From: Halisarca cf. caerulea
Lineage: Eukaryota > Porifera > Demospongiae > Chondrillida > Halisarcidae
Direction: 5' to 3'
Length of the DNA: 32,500 bases
Assembly (NCBI GenBank): GCA_963170055.1
Contig: CAUJGJ010000313.1
Coordinates: 8,334,979-8,367,478 of the forward strand
The notes beneath the pieces were generated by a model. That model ran no database searches. It had not been told where the DNA came from and saw nothing but the letters and a program-made list of their open reading frames with translations. Of the stretch, positions 9,708-18,465 are shown piece after piece; position 1 is the first letter of the stretch, and the number at the start of each line of letters is the position of its first letter. The translations under genes were made by a program, and so were the position numbers.

Positions 9708-10463
9708 GGTACTCGAGAATAAAAACCGAATAATATTCACACTTTTCGAAATTGAGATTATTACGTAAAACGATAGAACGGTGTCTACTTTGTTTATTTA
9801 TGAAGTTTGGTAACAATTTGAGCGTCCTCTTAAGAGATATAACCATCTAAGTTACTTCGCGTATGGACAACTACCTTCTTCTTCGCCATTATGAATAATT
9901 AATGAGGCAAGGAAATGGCCGCTCGATGCCAGTCTGTAGACAGTTTTGGACCAATTGTGGCTGTGTTTGTGCACGAATCTGCTTGTAACTGGTTATTTTA
10001 GAGTTTCATGACGACACTTGCTCATGGACCTAAGTTAATTTAAAGTCCTAATTGAAGGCACACACTCAAATACAGAAATACAAGCAAGTCGAAACACAGG
10101 TGGGGTCTGAGTGGCTGTTACTGGTTCTTGCTGTGTTTATAGCGTAAAAGGTGACTGGTCTGCGCCGTCTTTCTTTGACTAGTACTCGAAACTTACCATT
10201 TTTATATCCTCCCTCCCCATTCGAGAGCATTTTAAACTTTTGTGCAGCATATACTCGACATTATATATTCGTTCTCGGTCATAGGATGGCCTATCAACAC
10301 GAAACAAACACTAGAAGAAAGCACACTTCCTTCTCGACATGTGTACTATCAGCTAAAGCACGTGGTACAGTCGAAAGCATGCGTGAAATTTCGCAAACTT
10401 TCGTCGCGTTTTTCTCAAAATGGCTTTTGTGTATAATATTCGATTTTTATTCTCGACTGTCAC
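9708..10463. mobile_element. Non-autonomous inverted-repeat element, 756 bp, with ATTTGT target duplication
   Basis: The copy-5 sequence CTTGTATTTGT|AATC is split, with ATTTGT at 9702-9707 and again at 10464-10469. The left end contains CTCGAGAATAAAAACCGAAT and the inverse of the right end reads CTCGAGAATAAAAATCGAAT in part, giving ~35-bp imperfect terminal inverted repeats. The empty site is seen in sister copies (for example near 366 and 15303). The interior has no convincing ORF. The superfamily is unclear. Confidence 0.8.
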
Positions 10464-10502
10464 ATTTGTAATCTTTTAAACTTTCCTATTTTAAAGCTAT
10501 CA

Positions 10503-10508
10503 CTGTGT

Positions 10509-10569
<61 letters not shown>
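10503..10569. repeat. (GT)n microsatellite
   Basis: Expanded version of the GT tract in the e4-e5 intron of the array unit, about 33 repeats with one AT interruption. Confidence 0.95.
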
Positions 10570-10570
<1 letters not shown>

Positions 10571-10776
10571 ATGTTTATTGTTAGTCTGAATATAGTAACA
10601 GTGCACCCATAGTTGATGTAAGCGAAGGTATTTGAGGCTGTATATATCTATATATATATATTGTCTGTGAGGATTTGTGATTATGTAGTTCCCATGCTCC
10701 TCACGCACCTTACACACACTCCACCCCACCTCTGTACACAGCCTACATAAACACACTTCCCCTCAGCCCCATCCTA
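10570..10776 (+). repeat. Type II tail of the array unit (left part)
   Basis: After GTCTGAATATAGTAACA the sequence departs from e5 and reads through to CCTCAGCCCCAT, matching 17340-17530 closely. It includes a CA-rich stretch and a short TATATA run. The match continues after the mariner insertion at 14240 (CTCCACCACACATCGTTAACC), so this intergenic form was continuous before the insertion. Confidence 0.8.
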
Positions 10777-10821
10777 CAGTACAGAACATAAAAAAGTGAC
10801 GGTAACCGATAATCGACACTG

Positions 10822-10882
10822 GTTAACCGTTAACTTTGTCTGAAAACAGTTAAAGGTGATCCGTTAACTGTTGTCCGTTAAC
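10822..10882. promoter_or_regulatory. Left subterminal cluster of GTTAAC palindromes
   Basis: GTTAAC occurs at 10822, 10829, 10863 and 10877, 45-105 bp inside the left end. A matching cluster lies at the right end. Candidate transposase binding sites or promoter elements; function is inferred. Confidence 0.45.
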
Positions 10883-10956
10883 CCGCAAAGGGCGACAGTA
10901 TAAATTATGTAAGATTGCGTCGCACATCTACGTAGAAGTTGACTCGAAACAAGAAA

Positions 10957-11949
10957 ATGGTTTTATCCGCGCATACTAAGCAGAGAATTATCCAACTTTA
11001 CTTGGCCAGGAAGATTTCGTATGGCAGGATAGCAGAGATTTTGAAAGCAGAAGGATTGAAGGCTTCCAAAAAGTCAGTATGGATGACAGTGCAGAGGTAT
11101 CAGAGCCATGGGATGACTCTTCGCAAGCCTGGATCCGGACGTCCATTCAAACTTAGGCCTGAAATCCTGAAGATAATAGAAGATAGATTGAATGAAGACG
11201 ACGAGACTACTGCTGTACAGCTTAAAAGGATGCTAGGCGAACGAGGGTACAATGTTAGCAAGCAAACAATTATCAGAGCACGGAAAATATTAGGATAGAC
11301 TTTCCATGGGAGTCGTTACTGCCAACTGATACGACCCAGAAATAAAGAAAGAAGGATGGAATGGGCTACAGAGAATCTCCACAATGATTTTGAGGACGTA
11401 GTATGGACTGATGAATCTATGATTCAGCTCGAAAATCATCGTACGTTTTCGTACAGAAAGGTTGGCGCTCCTCCAAAGGCAAGAGCGAAGCACCCCTACA
11501 AGGTGATGGTTTGGGCGGGGATATCTCGGAAGGGAGCTACACACATTTGTTTGCTGAACTCTTCGATCGAGAGTTCAGGATATCAGGAGATCTTGACAAC
11601 ACATCTAGTCCCTTTTCTCGAGAAGGTATTGCCCGGCGGACAATTCCAGCAAGATAATGCACCTTGCCACACATCAGTTTCCACTCGACAGCTTCTGGAG
11701 AGACACAATATACGGTGGTTTCGCACACCACCAGAGAGCCCGGACTTGAATCCGATCGAGAACGTGTGGCATGAGCTGAAGGATTTTTTGAGGACAAAGA
11801 TTAAACCACACAACAAACAGGAATTGTTTGATGGCATTCGACAGTTTTGGGCCACTATGACACCACAGAAATGCAACAAGTACATTGATCACCTTAGAAA
11901 GGTTATTCCCAAAGTTCTGGAAGTCAATGGAGAAGCAACAGGATACTGA
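10957..11949 (+). pseudogene. Tc1-family DD34E transposase with one in-frame amber codon
   Basis: Transposase that would cut and rejoin the element at TA sites. The ATG at 10957 follows GAAA and begins MVLSAHTKQRIIQLY; the frame is 330 codons. Residues ~1-60 form a helix-turn-helix domain, followed by a GSGRPFKL hook-like linker and a second helical region. The catalytic triad is visible: D152 in VVWTDES, D233 in QQDNAPCH and E268 in SPDLNPIENVW, with 34 residues between the last two. Codon 114 is TAG (11296-11298) in a position where Tc1 proteins usually have tryptophan (LGWTF); the frame then continues without shift. This is one TGG-to-TAG change from intact, so the copy is inactive unless read through. 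Length is normal for Tc1 (~340). Confidence 0.9.
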
Positions 11950-12581
11950 ACAATTAAAAATTGTTTTTCTCTAGTATTATTTGTCAATGTTTTATCATGA
12001 CTGTTCAACTTTGTTGTAAATTTTCAAATTGGAAAGTTGTTGCAATATTGTATGCCTTTTAAATTACATCATACTGGGCAGTTAACCGATTCTCTCGTTA
12101 TGAAAAGCTAACGTCCTAGCAATTTCGTATATAGTTTCGCGGGGATAAAGCGAAACTTTAATTCGCTAATGCTAGCTCTGTTTTATACATAGCTATGTTC
12201 TACACAGCGTTTTTTTTCACGAAAATCGCGAAATCTAGGTATTCGCGAAAGTTTTACTCCGCGATATTTTCCAAGTATACAGTACGTAGTGACTAAGTTC
12301 ATGCGGAAGCTAAATGTACTAATTACTAGCCACAAGAAGTGTTGTGCAGAGATCAAAGAGTTCCGCATAATGACGTAACCGCTAAAGTAAACAATCAATG
12401 GTCGTCGCTCAGATATAAACGGATTGCAACTTTAGAAATACAAGGTATATTAGTCAAAAAGTAAGAAGAATGCTGCTTTAATACAAATTATATAAGGTTA
12501 CTATCAGAAGACAAATAAGAAATAAGTAATAAAATGGAATTTACAGGAAACTTAAAAAACAGCACAAGTAATACAAAAAAC
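11950..12581. other. Intergenic region inside the mariner element
   Basis: Tail-to-tail spacer between the transposase and the BEN-like gene. 12120-12275 contains several CGCGAAA/TTTCGCG words in both orientations (for example TTTCGCGGGG and TTCGCGAAAG), which may be a small, degenerate palindromic insertion. No ORF supported. Confidence 0.35.
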
Positions 12582-13196
12582 TCAAACATGCATTGGTTCA
12601 ATAAGTTCCTGGCGGGTGGGGGCATATTTGAGGCGCAAATATTTACATCTATTACTTAGTGCTCCCCTAGTATCAGTACTTGTGCCACAGAATTCAGCCT
12701 CAGACAATTTGAATTTCTCCTTGACAAGGTTCTCCAGAAGCTTCATCTTGGCAGGATCCAGTGTTGCTCAGGCATGACCATGAACCCTTCGGCCTGTCAA
12801 ATTGGATGCAGCCATCTCTTCCTCGGTAAAAAGGACTTTTGCCAACTCTGTGCCCAATTGTGTACCATTCGTTATTTTTGGATTGTTCAAAACTCTTTCA
12901 ATCCTGGAGTTCAACCCAGCATCAGTTGGAGGCCTGTTCTCATTGATTTCTGAAAATGGCTGTCTGTTTACACTTTCAGTGGTTCTAGGCTGTGGCTGCA
13001 GAGTTCTCTCTTTGATGTCTTAACATATCCAAGACTTCCATCTTGAAGCTTGACAAAAAGCCTTCTAGTTTGTCCAATCGGCTGTGTATTAATTCGATAT
13101 CCAATTGACTAGGTGCTAGTCCAGGAGCAATGTTATAAAGATCATCGACTAATGAAAGATCTGGAGATATGGATACATGAGGTGTGGGCTGTGTAT

Positions 13197-13500
13197 CGAT
13201 AGGGTGGGCAGTGAAGGAAGGCTGAGGATGAGAAACTGTGTTAGTGGTAGAGATAGGGTGAGCAGTGACGAAAGGGAGTTGATGAGAAACTGTGTTGGTG
13301 GTAGAGATACGGTGAGCAGTGACGAAAGGGAGTTGATGAGAAACTGTGTTGGTGGTAGAGATAGGGTGAGCAGTGAAGGAATGCAAAGGATGAGAAACTG
13401 TAGTGGTAGGGATAGAGTGAGCAGTGACGGAAAGAAGAGGATGAGTAACTGTGTTGGTGGTGGAGATAGGGTGAGCAGTGATGAAGGAAAGAGGATTAGA
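13197..13500 (-). repeat. 54-bp in-frame tandem repeats in the BEN-like gene
   Basis: Five to six copies of a 54-bp motif (+ strand GTGAGCAGTGACGAAAGGGA start) encode 18-residue repeats rich in T, H, S and P. The copies at 13257 and 13311 are nearly identical; outer copies diverge. Confidence 0.85.
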
Positions 13501-13622
13501 AGAAGTGCTGACAGTTAAAATGTTCACTGGTGTGTTTGCATTGAAACTGTTGGATTGGATAGGAGTGGGACAATATTGTGGCGGCAATTGAGGGGGAGAT
13601 GGTATTGGTGACTGTGGGAGAG

Positions 13623-13724
13623 GTGGTGTTGGTACCCGCGGGGGAGATGGTGTTGGTACCCGCGGGGGAGATGGTGTTGGTACCCGTGGGGGAGATGGTG
13701 TTGGTACCCGTGGGGGAGATGGTG
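13623..13724 (-). repeat. 24-bp in-frame tandem repeats (PSPPRVPT)
   Basis: Four tandem copies of a 24-bp motif with TTGGTACCCGYGGGGGAGAT encode the eight-residue proline/arginine repeat. The third and fourth differ from the first two by C-to-T in CCCGCG. Confidence 0.9.
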
Positions 13725-14100
13725 TACCAGGGGATCCTGGTGCAAAAGAAACTGCAATGACCGATCTTTGTGCCTGGCTTGGAATGTCTGGACTCACTAC
13801 CTCGTTACTCTTAGAGACAGTTCTTCTCTTTTTGGGTGGTGGATTCGTATTCAAGTTCGTCACCACTGCCTGCCAAACGTGCGATTTAGTCTTGATCGTG
13901 ACCTTCTCACCAAATTTCAAAGCTCCTCTGGCATTTTCTCCTCTTCTGATGTTCGAAAAGCCTTTCTATAAATTCCTTCCCATCATATCGTACGGATCCG
14001 TTGCCAAAATACTTTATCGAAAGTCTCTCCATCGTTACGCGAACTCTTTCTATGTCGTGGACTTGCGAAATGATGTGATGACGTATATTTACAATGTATG

Positions 14101-14108
14101 TGACGTCA
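14101..14108. promoter_or_regulatory. CRE-like palindrome TGACGTCA
   Basis: A perfect cAMP-response-element palindrome lies about 135 bp upstream of the open frame of the minus-strand BEN-like gene, with a second half-site (TGATGACGTA) at 14077. It may be part of that gene's promoter. A single 8-mer match is weak evidence. Confidence 0.3.
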
Positions 14109-14127
14109 CCTCTGCAGGTTCCTCACC

Positions 14128-14161
14128 GTTAACCGGTAACGGTTAACAGTTATCGGTTAAC
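14128..14161. promoter_or_regulatory. Right subterminal cluster of GTTAAC palindromes
   Basis: GTTAAC at 14128, 14142 and 14156, about 75-110 bp from the right end of the mariner element, spaced 14 bp apart. Counterpart of the cluster at 10822-10882. Confidence 0.45.
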
Positions 14162-14475
14162 TAATAAAAAGCAAAATTTCTTAATAGCCGTTAAACGACA
14201 AAAGTTATTTCCGTTTCCTTTTTTATGTTCCGTACTGTATGTGCACACTCCACCACACATCGTTAACCTCCACACCCAGTCATCCTACATGAATACTCCA
14301 CCACACCCTACACACGCTACCCACACCCTTCACTTCACCCACATACTGTACACACACAGTCATACACACCACCCACCTCTTAGTTCAAGTGGGTCCCAAT
14401 GCAATGCATGTTAATATGAACTGGGACTGTTATGTAAAGTTTACACTGAAGTGGTCGTTTTTGCTTCACCTTTAG

Positions 14476-15342
14476 ACGCCACAAGATATCCACAAGTTTT
14501 CTACTATAGTAGTATTTGAAGTCCTTTTCAAAGCTGATTGACAATAAGTACTGTTTCCGAGTGATTAATGCACCAATTCCTATCTGTGTTGAAGAAGAAG
14601 TGCTAAAGATGTTGTGAGTTGTATGCTTTGTTGTACAATGTTAAGCTTCTCCGATCTTTGACCAGACCAGTTGGACGTTGAACACAAAGACACAAAGAAG
14701 TGTGCAGAAGAGCTACCACCTGTGCGTGTCTGGTGCTATGCCTTGCAAAGTGTTGTTGGAGTAGCTGCAATGAATGCATCCACCGTTTGGTGAGTAGATT
14801 TTGTTACTTTCCCACTTGAAATGTATCTGCGGCTGTCTTGGTGTGTGTGTGGCTTTACAAGATTACTGATTAATTGATGGTGTATCTTCTCTTTCTTTGA
14901 CCATGCAGCTGGAGTGCGGTAAGCATTTAGTGCTGGGCAGGGTCACCTTCTGTTGTTGGGAGAAGGCCGTAACTCCCCTCTACGGAGGGTGGAGTGCGTG
15001 CGCTTCCAGAACAGATGAGACTGAGCTCTCACTGGATGTGTGCTTCAGCTGAAGTACTTGTACCATTGCGTTGCAAGATTGTGCGTTTTGCTGCTGAAGG
15101 TGGCCAGGATCCTAATGTCGACACTGGTACTTCATGCAGTGAAGCAACCATGATTGTGGCAAAATGTGTTGAGTCTTCGCTGGTGGATGCTTCAGCTTGG
15201 ACCTGAGAGAAGCAAGAACCAGCTTCATTTTCCAGTGAAAGGTAATTATTGTTATGTGGAATTGTGCCATTATCCAGTACATGTTTGTATAATATTTTCC
15301 TTGTATTTGTAATTTTTTAAACTTTCCTATTTTAAAGCTATC

Positions 15343-15379
<37 letters not shown>

Positions 15380-15558
15380 ATGTTTATTGTTAGTCTGAAT
15401 ATAGTAACAATACAACACGCTCACAAATAACTGAAGTATTGGCTGTAGAAAACGTCACAGTCAGATTCCACTATTTTCCGTCATTGTCTCAAATCGAAGT
15501 GTATTGGAACAAAATGGACGTCGGGGACGAATTACTAGAGAGTTTTGAGGAACAATAG
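14476..15558 (+). pseudogene. Array copy 6: e1-e5 with premature stop in e4
   Basis: Blocks e1 14476-14613, e2 14666-14789, e3 14909-14918, e4 14988-15241 and e5 15405-15558, same lengths as copy 2. The e4 stop TGA is at 15204-15206. The intron after e2 begins GTGAGTAG rather than GTGAGTTG. This copy is preceded by the type II intergenic form and followed by the type I form (e5 plus minisatellite). Confidence 0.45.
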
Positions 15559-16019
15559 AATATGAGGAATAGTAAGAGTTGCAGTGTTCAGATTTAGAAA
15601 GAAATGGCAAAAACAATAACCACAGATTAGAAGTTTTTTACGGGTGTGTGGGACATCAAGTTGAGTCGTCCTAGTAGTACCACCGTGTTGGCTCTGAGCA
15701 TGCAACTCACATCATTTCGTGAATAATGTTATGCCCGGAGGCTGGCTGGGCAAAGTCTTTTCAGGGTACGCTTTTAATTAAGGGGGAAAGGTTACATGAA
15801 TACTCCACCACACCCTACATGAATACTCCACCACACCCTAAATGTATACTCCACCACACCCTACACTTCACCCACATTCTGTACACACAGTCACACACCA
15901 TGCACACACACCACCCCACCTCTTAGTTCCAGTGGGGTCCCAATGTAATGCATGTTAATATGAACTGGGACTGTTATGTGAAGTTTACACTGAAATGGTG
16001 GTTTTTGCTTCTCCTTTAG
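15559..16019 (+). repeat. Type I intergenic part of the unit with 23-bp minisatellite
   Basis: Sequence between e5 of copy 6 and e1 of copy 7. It matches 610-1139 and 2203-2660. The minisatellite (15796-15872) has only about three copies. No gene; short ORFs here come from the minisatellite. Confidence 0.85.
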
Positions 16020-16785
16020 ACTGCACAAGATATCCACAAGTTTTCTACTATAGTAGTATTTGAAGTCCTTTTCAAAGCTGATTGACAATAAGTACTGTTT
16101 CCGAGTGATTAATGCACCAATTCCTATCTGTGTTGAAGAAGAAGTGCTAAAGATGTTGTGAGTTGTGTGCTTTGTTGTACAATGTTAAGCTTCTCCGATC
16201 TTTGACCAGACCAGTTGGACGTTGAACACAAAGACACAAAGAAGTGTGCAGAAGAGCTACCACCTGTGTGTGTCTGGTGCTATGCCTTGCAAAGTGTTGT
16301 TGGAGTAGCTGCAATGAATGCATCCACCGTTTGGTGAGTTGATTGTGTTACTTTCCCACTTGAAATGTATCTGCGGCTGTCTTGGTGTGTGTGTGGCTTT
16401 ACAAGGCTACTTATTAATTGATGGTGTATCTCCTCTTTCTTTGACCATGCAGCTGGAGTGCGGTAAGCATTTAGTGCTGGGCAGGGTCGCCTTCTGTTGT
16501 TGGGAGAAGGCCGTAACTCCCCTCTACGGAGGGTGGAGTGCGTGCGCTTCCAGAACAGATGAGACTGAGCTCTCACTGGATGTGTGCTACAGCTGAAGTA
16601 CTTGTACCATTGCGTTGCAAGATTGTGCGTTTTGCTGCTGAAGGTGGCCAGGATCCTAATGTCGACACTGGTACTTCATGCAGTGAAACAACCATGATTG
16701 TGGCAAAATGTGTCGAGTCTTCGCTGGTGGATGCTTCAGCTTGGACCTGAGAGAAGCAAGAACCAGCTTCATTTTCCAGTGAAAG
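16020..16785 (+). pseudogene. Array copy 7: e1-e4
   Basis: Blocks e1 16020-16157, e2 16210-16333, e3 16453-16462 and e4 16532-16785. The e4 stop is at TGA 16748-16750. The e4-e5 intron is interrupted by the 16836-17270 element, and e5 is replaced by the type II tail, as in copy 5. Confidence 0.45.
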
Positions 16786-16835
16786 GTAATTATTGTTATG
16801 TGGAATTGTGCCATTATCCAAAACATGTTTGTATA

Positions 16836-17270
16836 CAAGGCTGTAGGAGCTAGTACGGCTGGTGCGGTTCTGGCTGTACCACTTTTTGGTCAAAACAAAG
16901 TTATTTTGCTATATTATAAAAGAAAATACTTAGTTCGATTTTCCAAATTCCAGTTTCTAACCTTCGAAAATGGCAAACAATCTTCCTGCCGATTTTTGCC
17001 ATTTTATTGTGATGTCATGAAGCATCATATGGCAACCACATAATACTAGAAGTCCATTGTCTACAGAAATACTCCAGATATACCACTTTATTTAGCTGTT
17101 ATAAGCAGTTCTCTATGAGATACCAGCTTGCTTAAAATCATAAACGAACTTTATACATGTACCCCCCCACCCCCACCCCCCACCCCCCCCCCCCCCCCCC
17201 CCCCCCCCCCAGTGCATTAGTAATGCTTAGAATGGCCTTACCACTTTAAAAATGCTTCCGACGGGCCTGG
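16836..17270. mobile_element. Inverted-repeat insertion, 435 bp, TATA duplication
   Basis: Copy 7 reads GTTTGTATA|CAAGGCTG and resumes CCTGG|TATAATATTTTCC; sister copies read GTTTGTATAATATTTTCC without interruption (for example 15287-15299). The target duplication is TATA or TA. Ends CAAGGCTGTAGGAGC and, inverted, CCAGGCCCGTCGGAAGC are imperfect inverted repeats. A poly-C run (17161-17210) lies inside. No coding capacity. Confidence 0.7.
17161..17210. repeat. Poly-C tract with a few A interruptions
   Basis: About 50 nt almost only C (G on the other strand), the end being an uninterrupted run of about 30 C. The length is likely uncertain in any assembly. Confidence 0.95.
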
Positions 17271-17786
17271 TATAATATTTTCCTTGTATTTGTAATCTTT
17301 TAAACTTACCTATTATAAAGCTGTCCCTGTGTGTGTGTGAATGTTTATTGTTAGTCTGAATATTGTAACAGTGCAACACATTCACCCATAGCTGATGTAA
17401 GCTAAGGTATTAAGGCTATATTGTCTGTGAGGATTTGTGATTATGTAGATCACATGCTCCTCACACTCACACACACTCCACCCCACCTCTGTACACAGCC
17501 TACATAAACACACTTCCCCTCAGCCCCATTCTATGTACACTCTCCACCACACATCGTTAACCTTCACACCCAGTCATCCTACATGAATACTTCACCACAC
17601 CCTACACTTCACCCACATACTGTACACACACAGTCCCACATACTGTACACACACAGTCCCACACCATGCACACACACACCACCCCACCTCTTGGTTCCAG
17701 TGGGTCCCAATGCAATGCATGTTAATATGAACTGGGACTGTTATGTGAAGTTTACACTAAAATGGTCGTTTTTGTTTTTCCTTTAG
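17271..17786 (+). repeat. Type II tail of the array unit (second example)
   Basis: Matches 10467-10776 plus 14240-14475. It contains a shortened GT tract, a changed e5 acceptor (AATATTG for AATATAG) and a CA-rich stretch repeated twice (ACATACTGTACACACACAGTC at about 17613 and 17639). It holds the unoccupied target site of the mariner insertion. Confidence 0.8.
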
Positions 17787-18036
17787 ACTGCACAAGATAT
17801 CCACAAGTATTTGAAGTCCTTTTCAGAGCTGATTGACAATAAGTACTGTTTCCAAGTGATTAATGCACCAATTCCTATCTGTGTTGAAGAAGAAGTGCTA
17901 AAGATGTTGTGAGTTGTGTGCTTCGTTGTACAATGTTAAGCTTCTCCGATCTTTGACCAGACCAGTTGGACGTTGAACACAAAGACCAAGAGAAGAAGTC
18001 TGGTGCCTGGACACGGCAGGTTCTAGCAACTGATGG
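17787..18036 (+). CDS. Array copy 8: intact e1 and a different e2
   Basis: Block e1 (17787-17908, 122 bp) lacks the 16-bp segment TTTTCTACTATAGTAG found in the other complete e1 copies, and its frame is open: TAQDIHKYLKSF ... NAPIPICVEEEV. Block e2 (17961-18036) starts like the others (QLDVEHKD) but then diverges to SGAWTRQVLATD and ends in a GTGAGT donor after 76 bp. The copy is followed by exon-like blocks that occur only once, so this is the best candidate for the parental locus. The phase mismatch between e1 and e2 (two bases left, one needed) is present here too, so a frameshift or unseen splice variant must be assumed. Confidence 0.4.
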
Positions 18037-18103
18037 GTGAGTTGGACTCTTACTTCTGGGGATGTGAAGATGTTTAATGGAGGTCCTTTCAACACTTTTG
18101 TAG

Positions 18104-18195
18104 GAACAGGAGTGTTTTAACAATACTGCAATCTCATTTTACCGTGTGTTGTTGGATGAACCAAACCTCTGAAGCTGGCTGACATTGTTTCAAAG
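18104..18195 (+). CDS. Exon-like block u1 downstream of copy 8
   Basis: Acceptor CACTTTTGTAG, donor CAAAG|GTAAAT. One frame reads EQECFNNTAISFYRVLLDEP and then meets TGA; a neighbouring frame gives KLADIVSK up to the donor. The two look like one protein broken by a single-base frameshift near 18168. With strict splice phase from e2 another frame is open to a TGA near the end. Assignment is uncertain. Confidence 0.28.
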
Positions 18196-18328
18196 GTAAA
18201 TGAATGATCGATTTTGTGCTGCTCTTTGATGCACTGAATATTTTAACTTGTAAAGTGACTTTTGTGTTGACGGTATACGTGCTGTATCATTCCGCTATGT
18301 TAATATGCTGTCTGTCCACTTGTTCTAG

Positions 18329-18465
18329 AGGAGCTGTGATGTCTGGGCCTGTGTCAGCCAAGGCAATTCTCGCTCTACAAGCAGTTACCTCAGTGAAGTT
18401 GAAATCTTGAAGTTATTAGTTCAGAGAGCGAGAGAGGAAAGAAAATGGCTGTTATTCAGTTGGAA
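18329..18465 (+). CDS. Exon-like block u2, unknown protein
   Basis: Acceptor CCACTTGTTCTAG, donor TTGGAA|GTGAGT. The block is open across its full 137 bp in the frame RSCDVWACVSQG ... YLSEVEILKLLVQRAREERK, a convincing helical, charged sequence. It takes phase 0 from u1 and leaves two bases. No family recognised. Confidence 0.38.

Larger units (their letters stand above)
12582..13965 (-). pseudogene. Proline-rich, repeat-containing BEN-like domain protein carried by the mariner element
   Basis: Read on the minus strand. The frame is open from 13965 (after a TTTATAG acceptor-like site) to TAG at 12987-12985: about 326 codons with no early ATG, so a first exon is missing or unseen. Order: basic N-terminus with VTIKTKSHVWQAVV, NLS-like PPPKKRRTV, four to five 8-residue repeats (TPSPPRVP), five to six 18-residue repeats around TAHPISTTNTVSH, then a coiled-coil-like LIHSRLDKLEGFL. 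A second frame (12998-12582) continues with LFTEEEMAASNLTGRR, an in-frame TGA (12770-12768), then LDPAKMKLLENLVKEKF and SNRCKYLRLKY, the typical core of a BEN domain (DNA/protein-binding chromatin module). A frameshift or an unseen intron near 12990 joins the parts. It is likely a nuclear protein. Family call rests on motif memory. Confidence 0.65.
10777..14237 (+). mobile_element. Tc1/mariner element, 3461 bp, with two genes
   Basis: The left end CAGTACAGAACATAAAAAAG and the inverse of the right end CAGTACGGAACATAAAAAAG are 20-bp terminal inverted repeats with one mismatch, flanked by TA at 10775-10776 and 14238-14239. The empty site TTCTATGTACAC is present at about 17531-17542. Inside are a + strand DD34E transposase (10957-11949) and a - strand gene for a repeat-rich BEN-like protein (12582-13965). 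At 3.46 kb it is well above the ~1.3-2.4 kb usual for Tc1/mariner elements. The near-identical ends and simple TA duplication suggest it moved as one unit. Confidence 0.88.
1..18036 (+). repeat. Interrupted tandem array of a ~1.5 kb gene-like unit (8 copies)
   Basis: The same unit recurs in direct orientation with near-identical sequence. A shared anchor (CAGGGTCGC) lies at 1, 1600, 3121, 5836, 9335, 14938 (one base different) and 16482; spacings are 1599, 1521, 2715, 3499, 5603 and 1544. The long spacings are explained by insertions. An eighth, 3'-shortened copy lies at 17787-18036. Each full unit holds, in order, a CA-rich stretch with a 23-bp minisatellite, exon-like blocks e1, e2, e3 and e4, a GT microsatellite and e5. 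Exon and intron parts are equally similar between copies, so the similarity reflects recent duplication and is not itself evidence of coding constraint. Confidence 0.95.

Noticed and set aside
13177..13518. + strand ORF with GRDRVSSDE repeats
   Set aside because: Antisense of the 54-bp repeats of the BEN-like gene; the minus strand gives a more coherent protein continuing into the BEN-like motifs.
14086..14161. Possible CRISPR-like or att-like direct repeats (GTTAAC and GGTAAC words)
   Set aside because: Eukaryotic transposon context, short words with no regular spacer array; better explained as subterminal transposon motifs.
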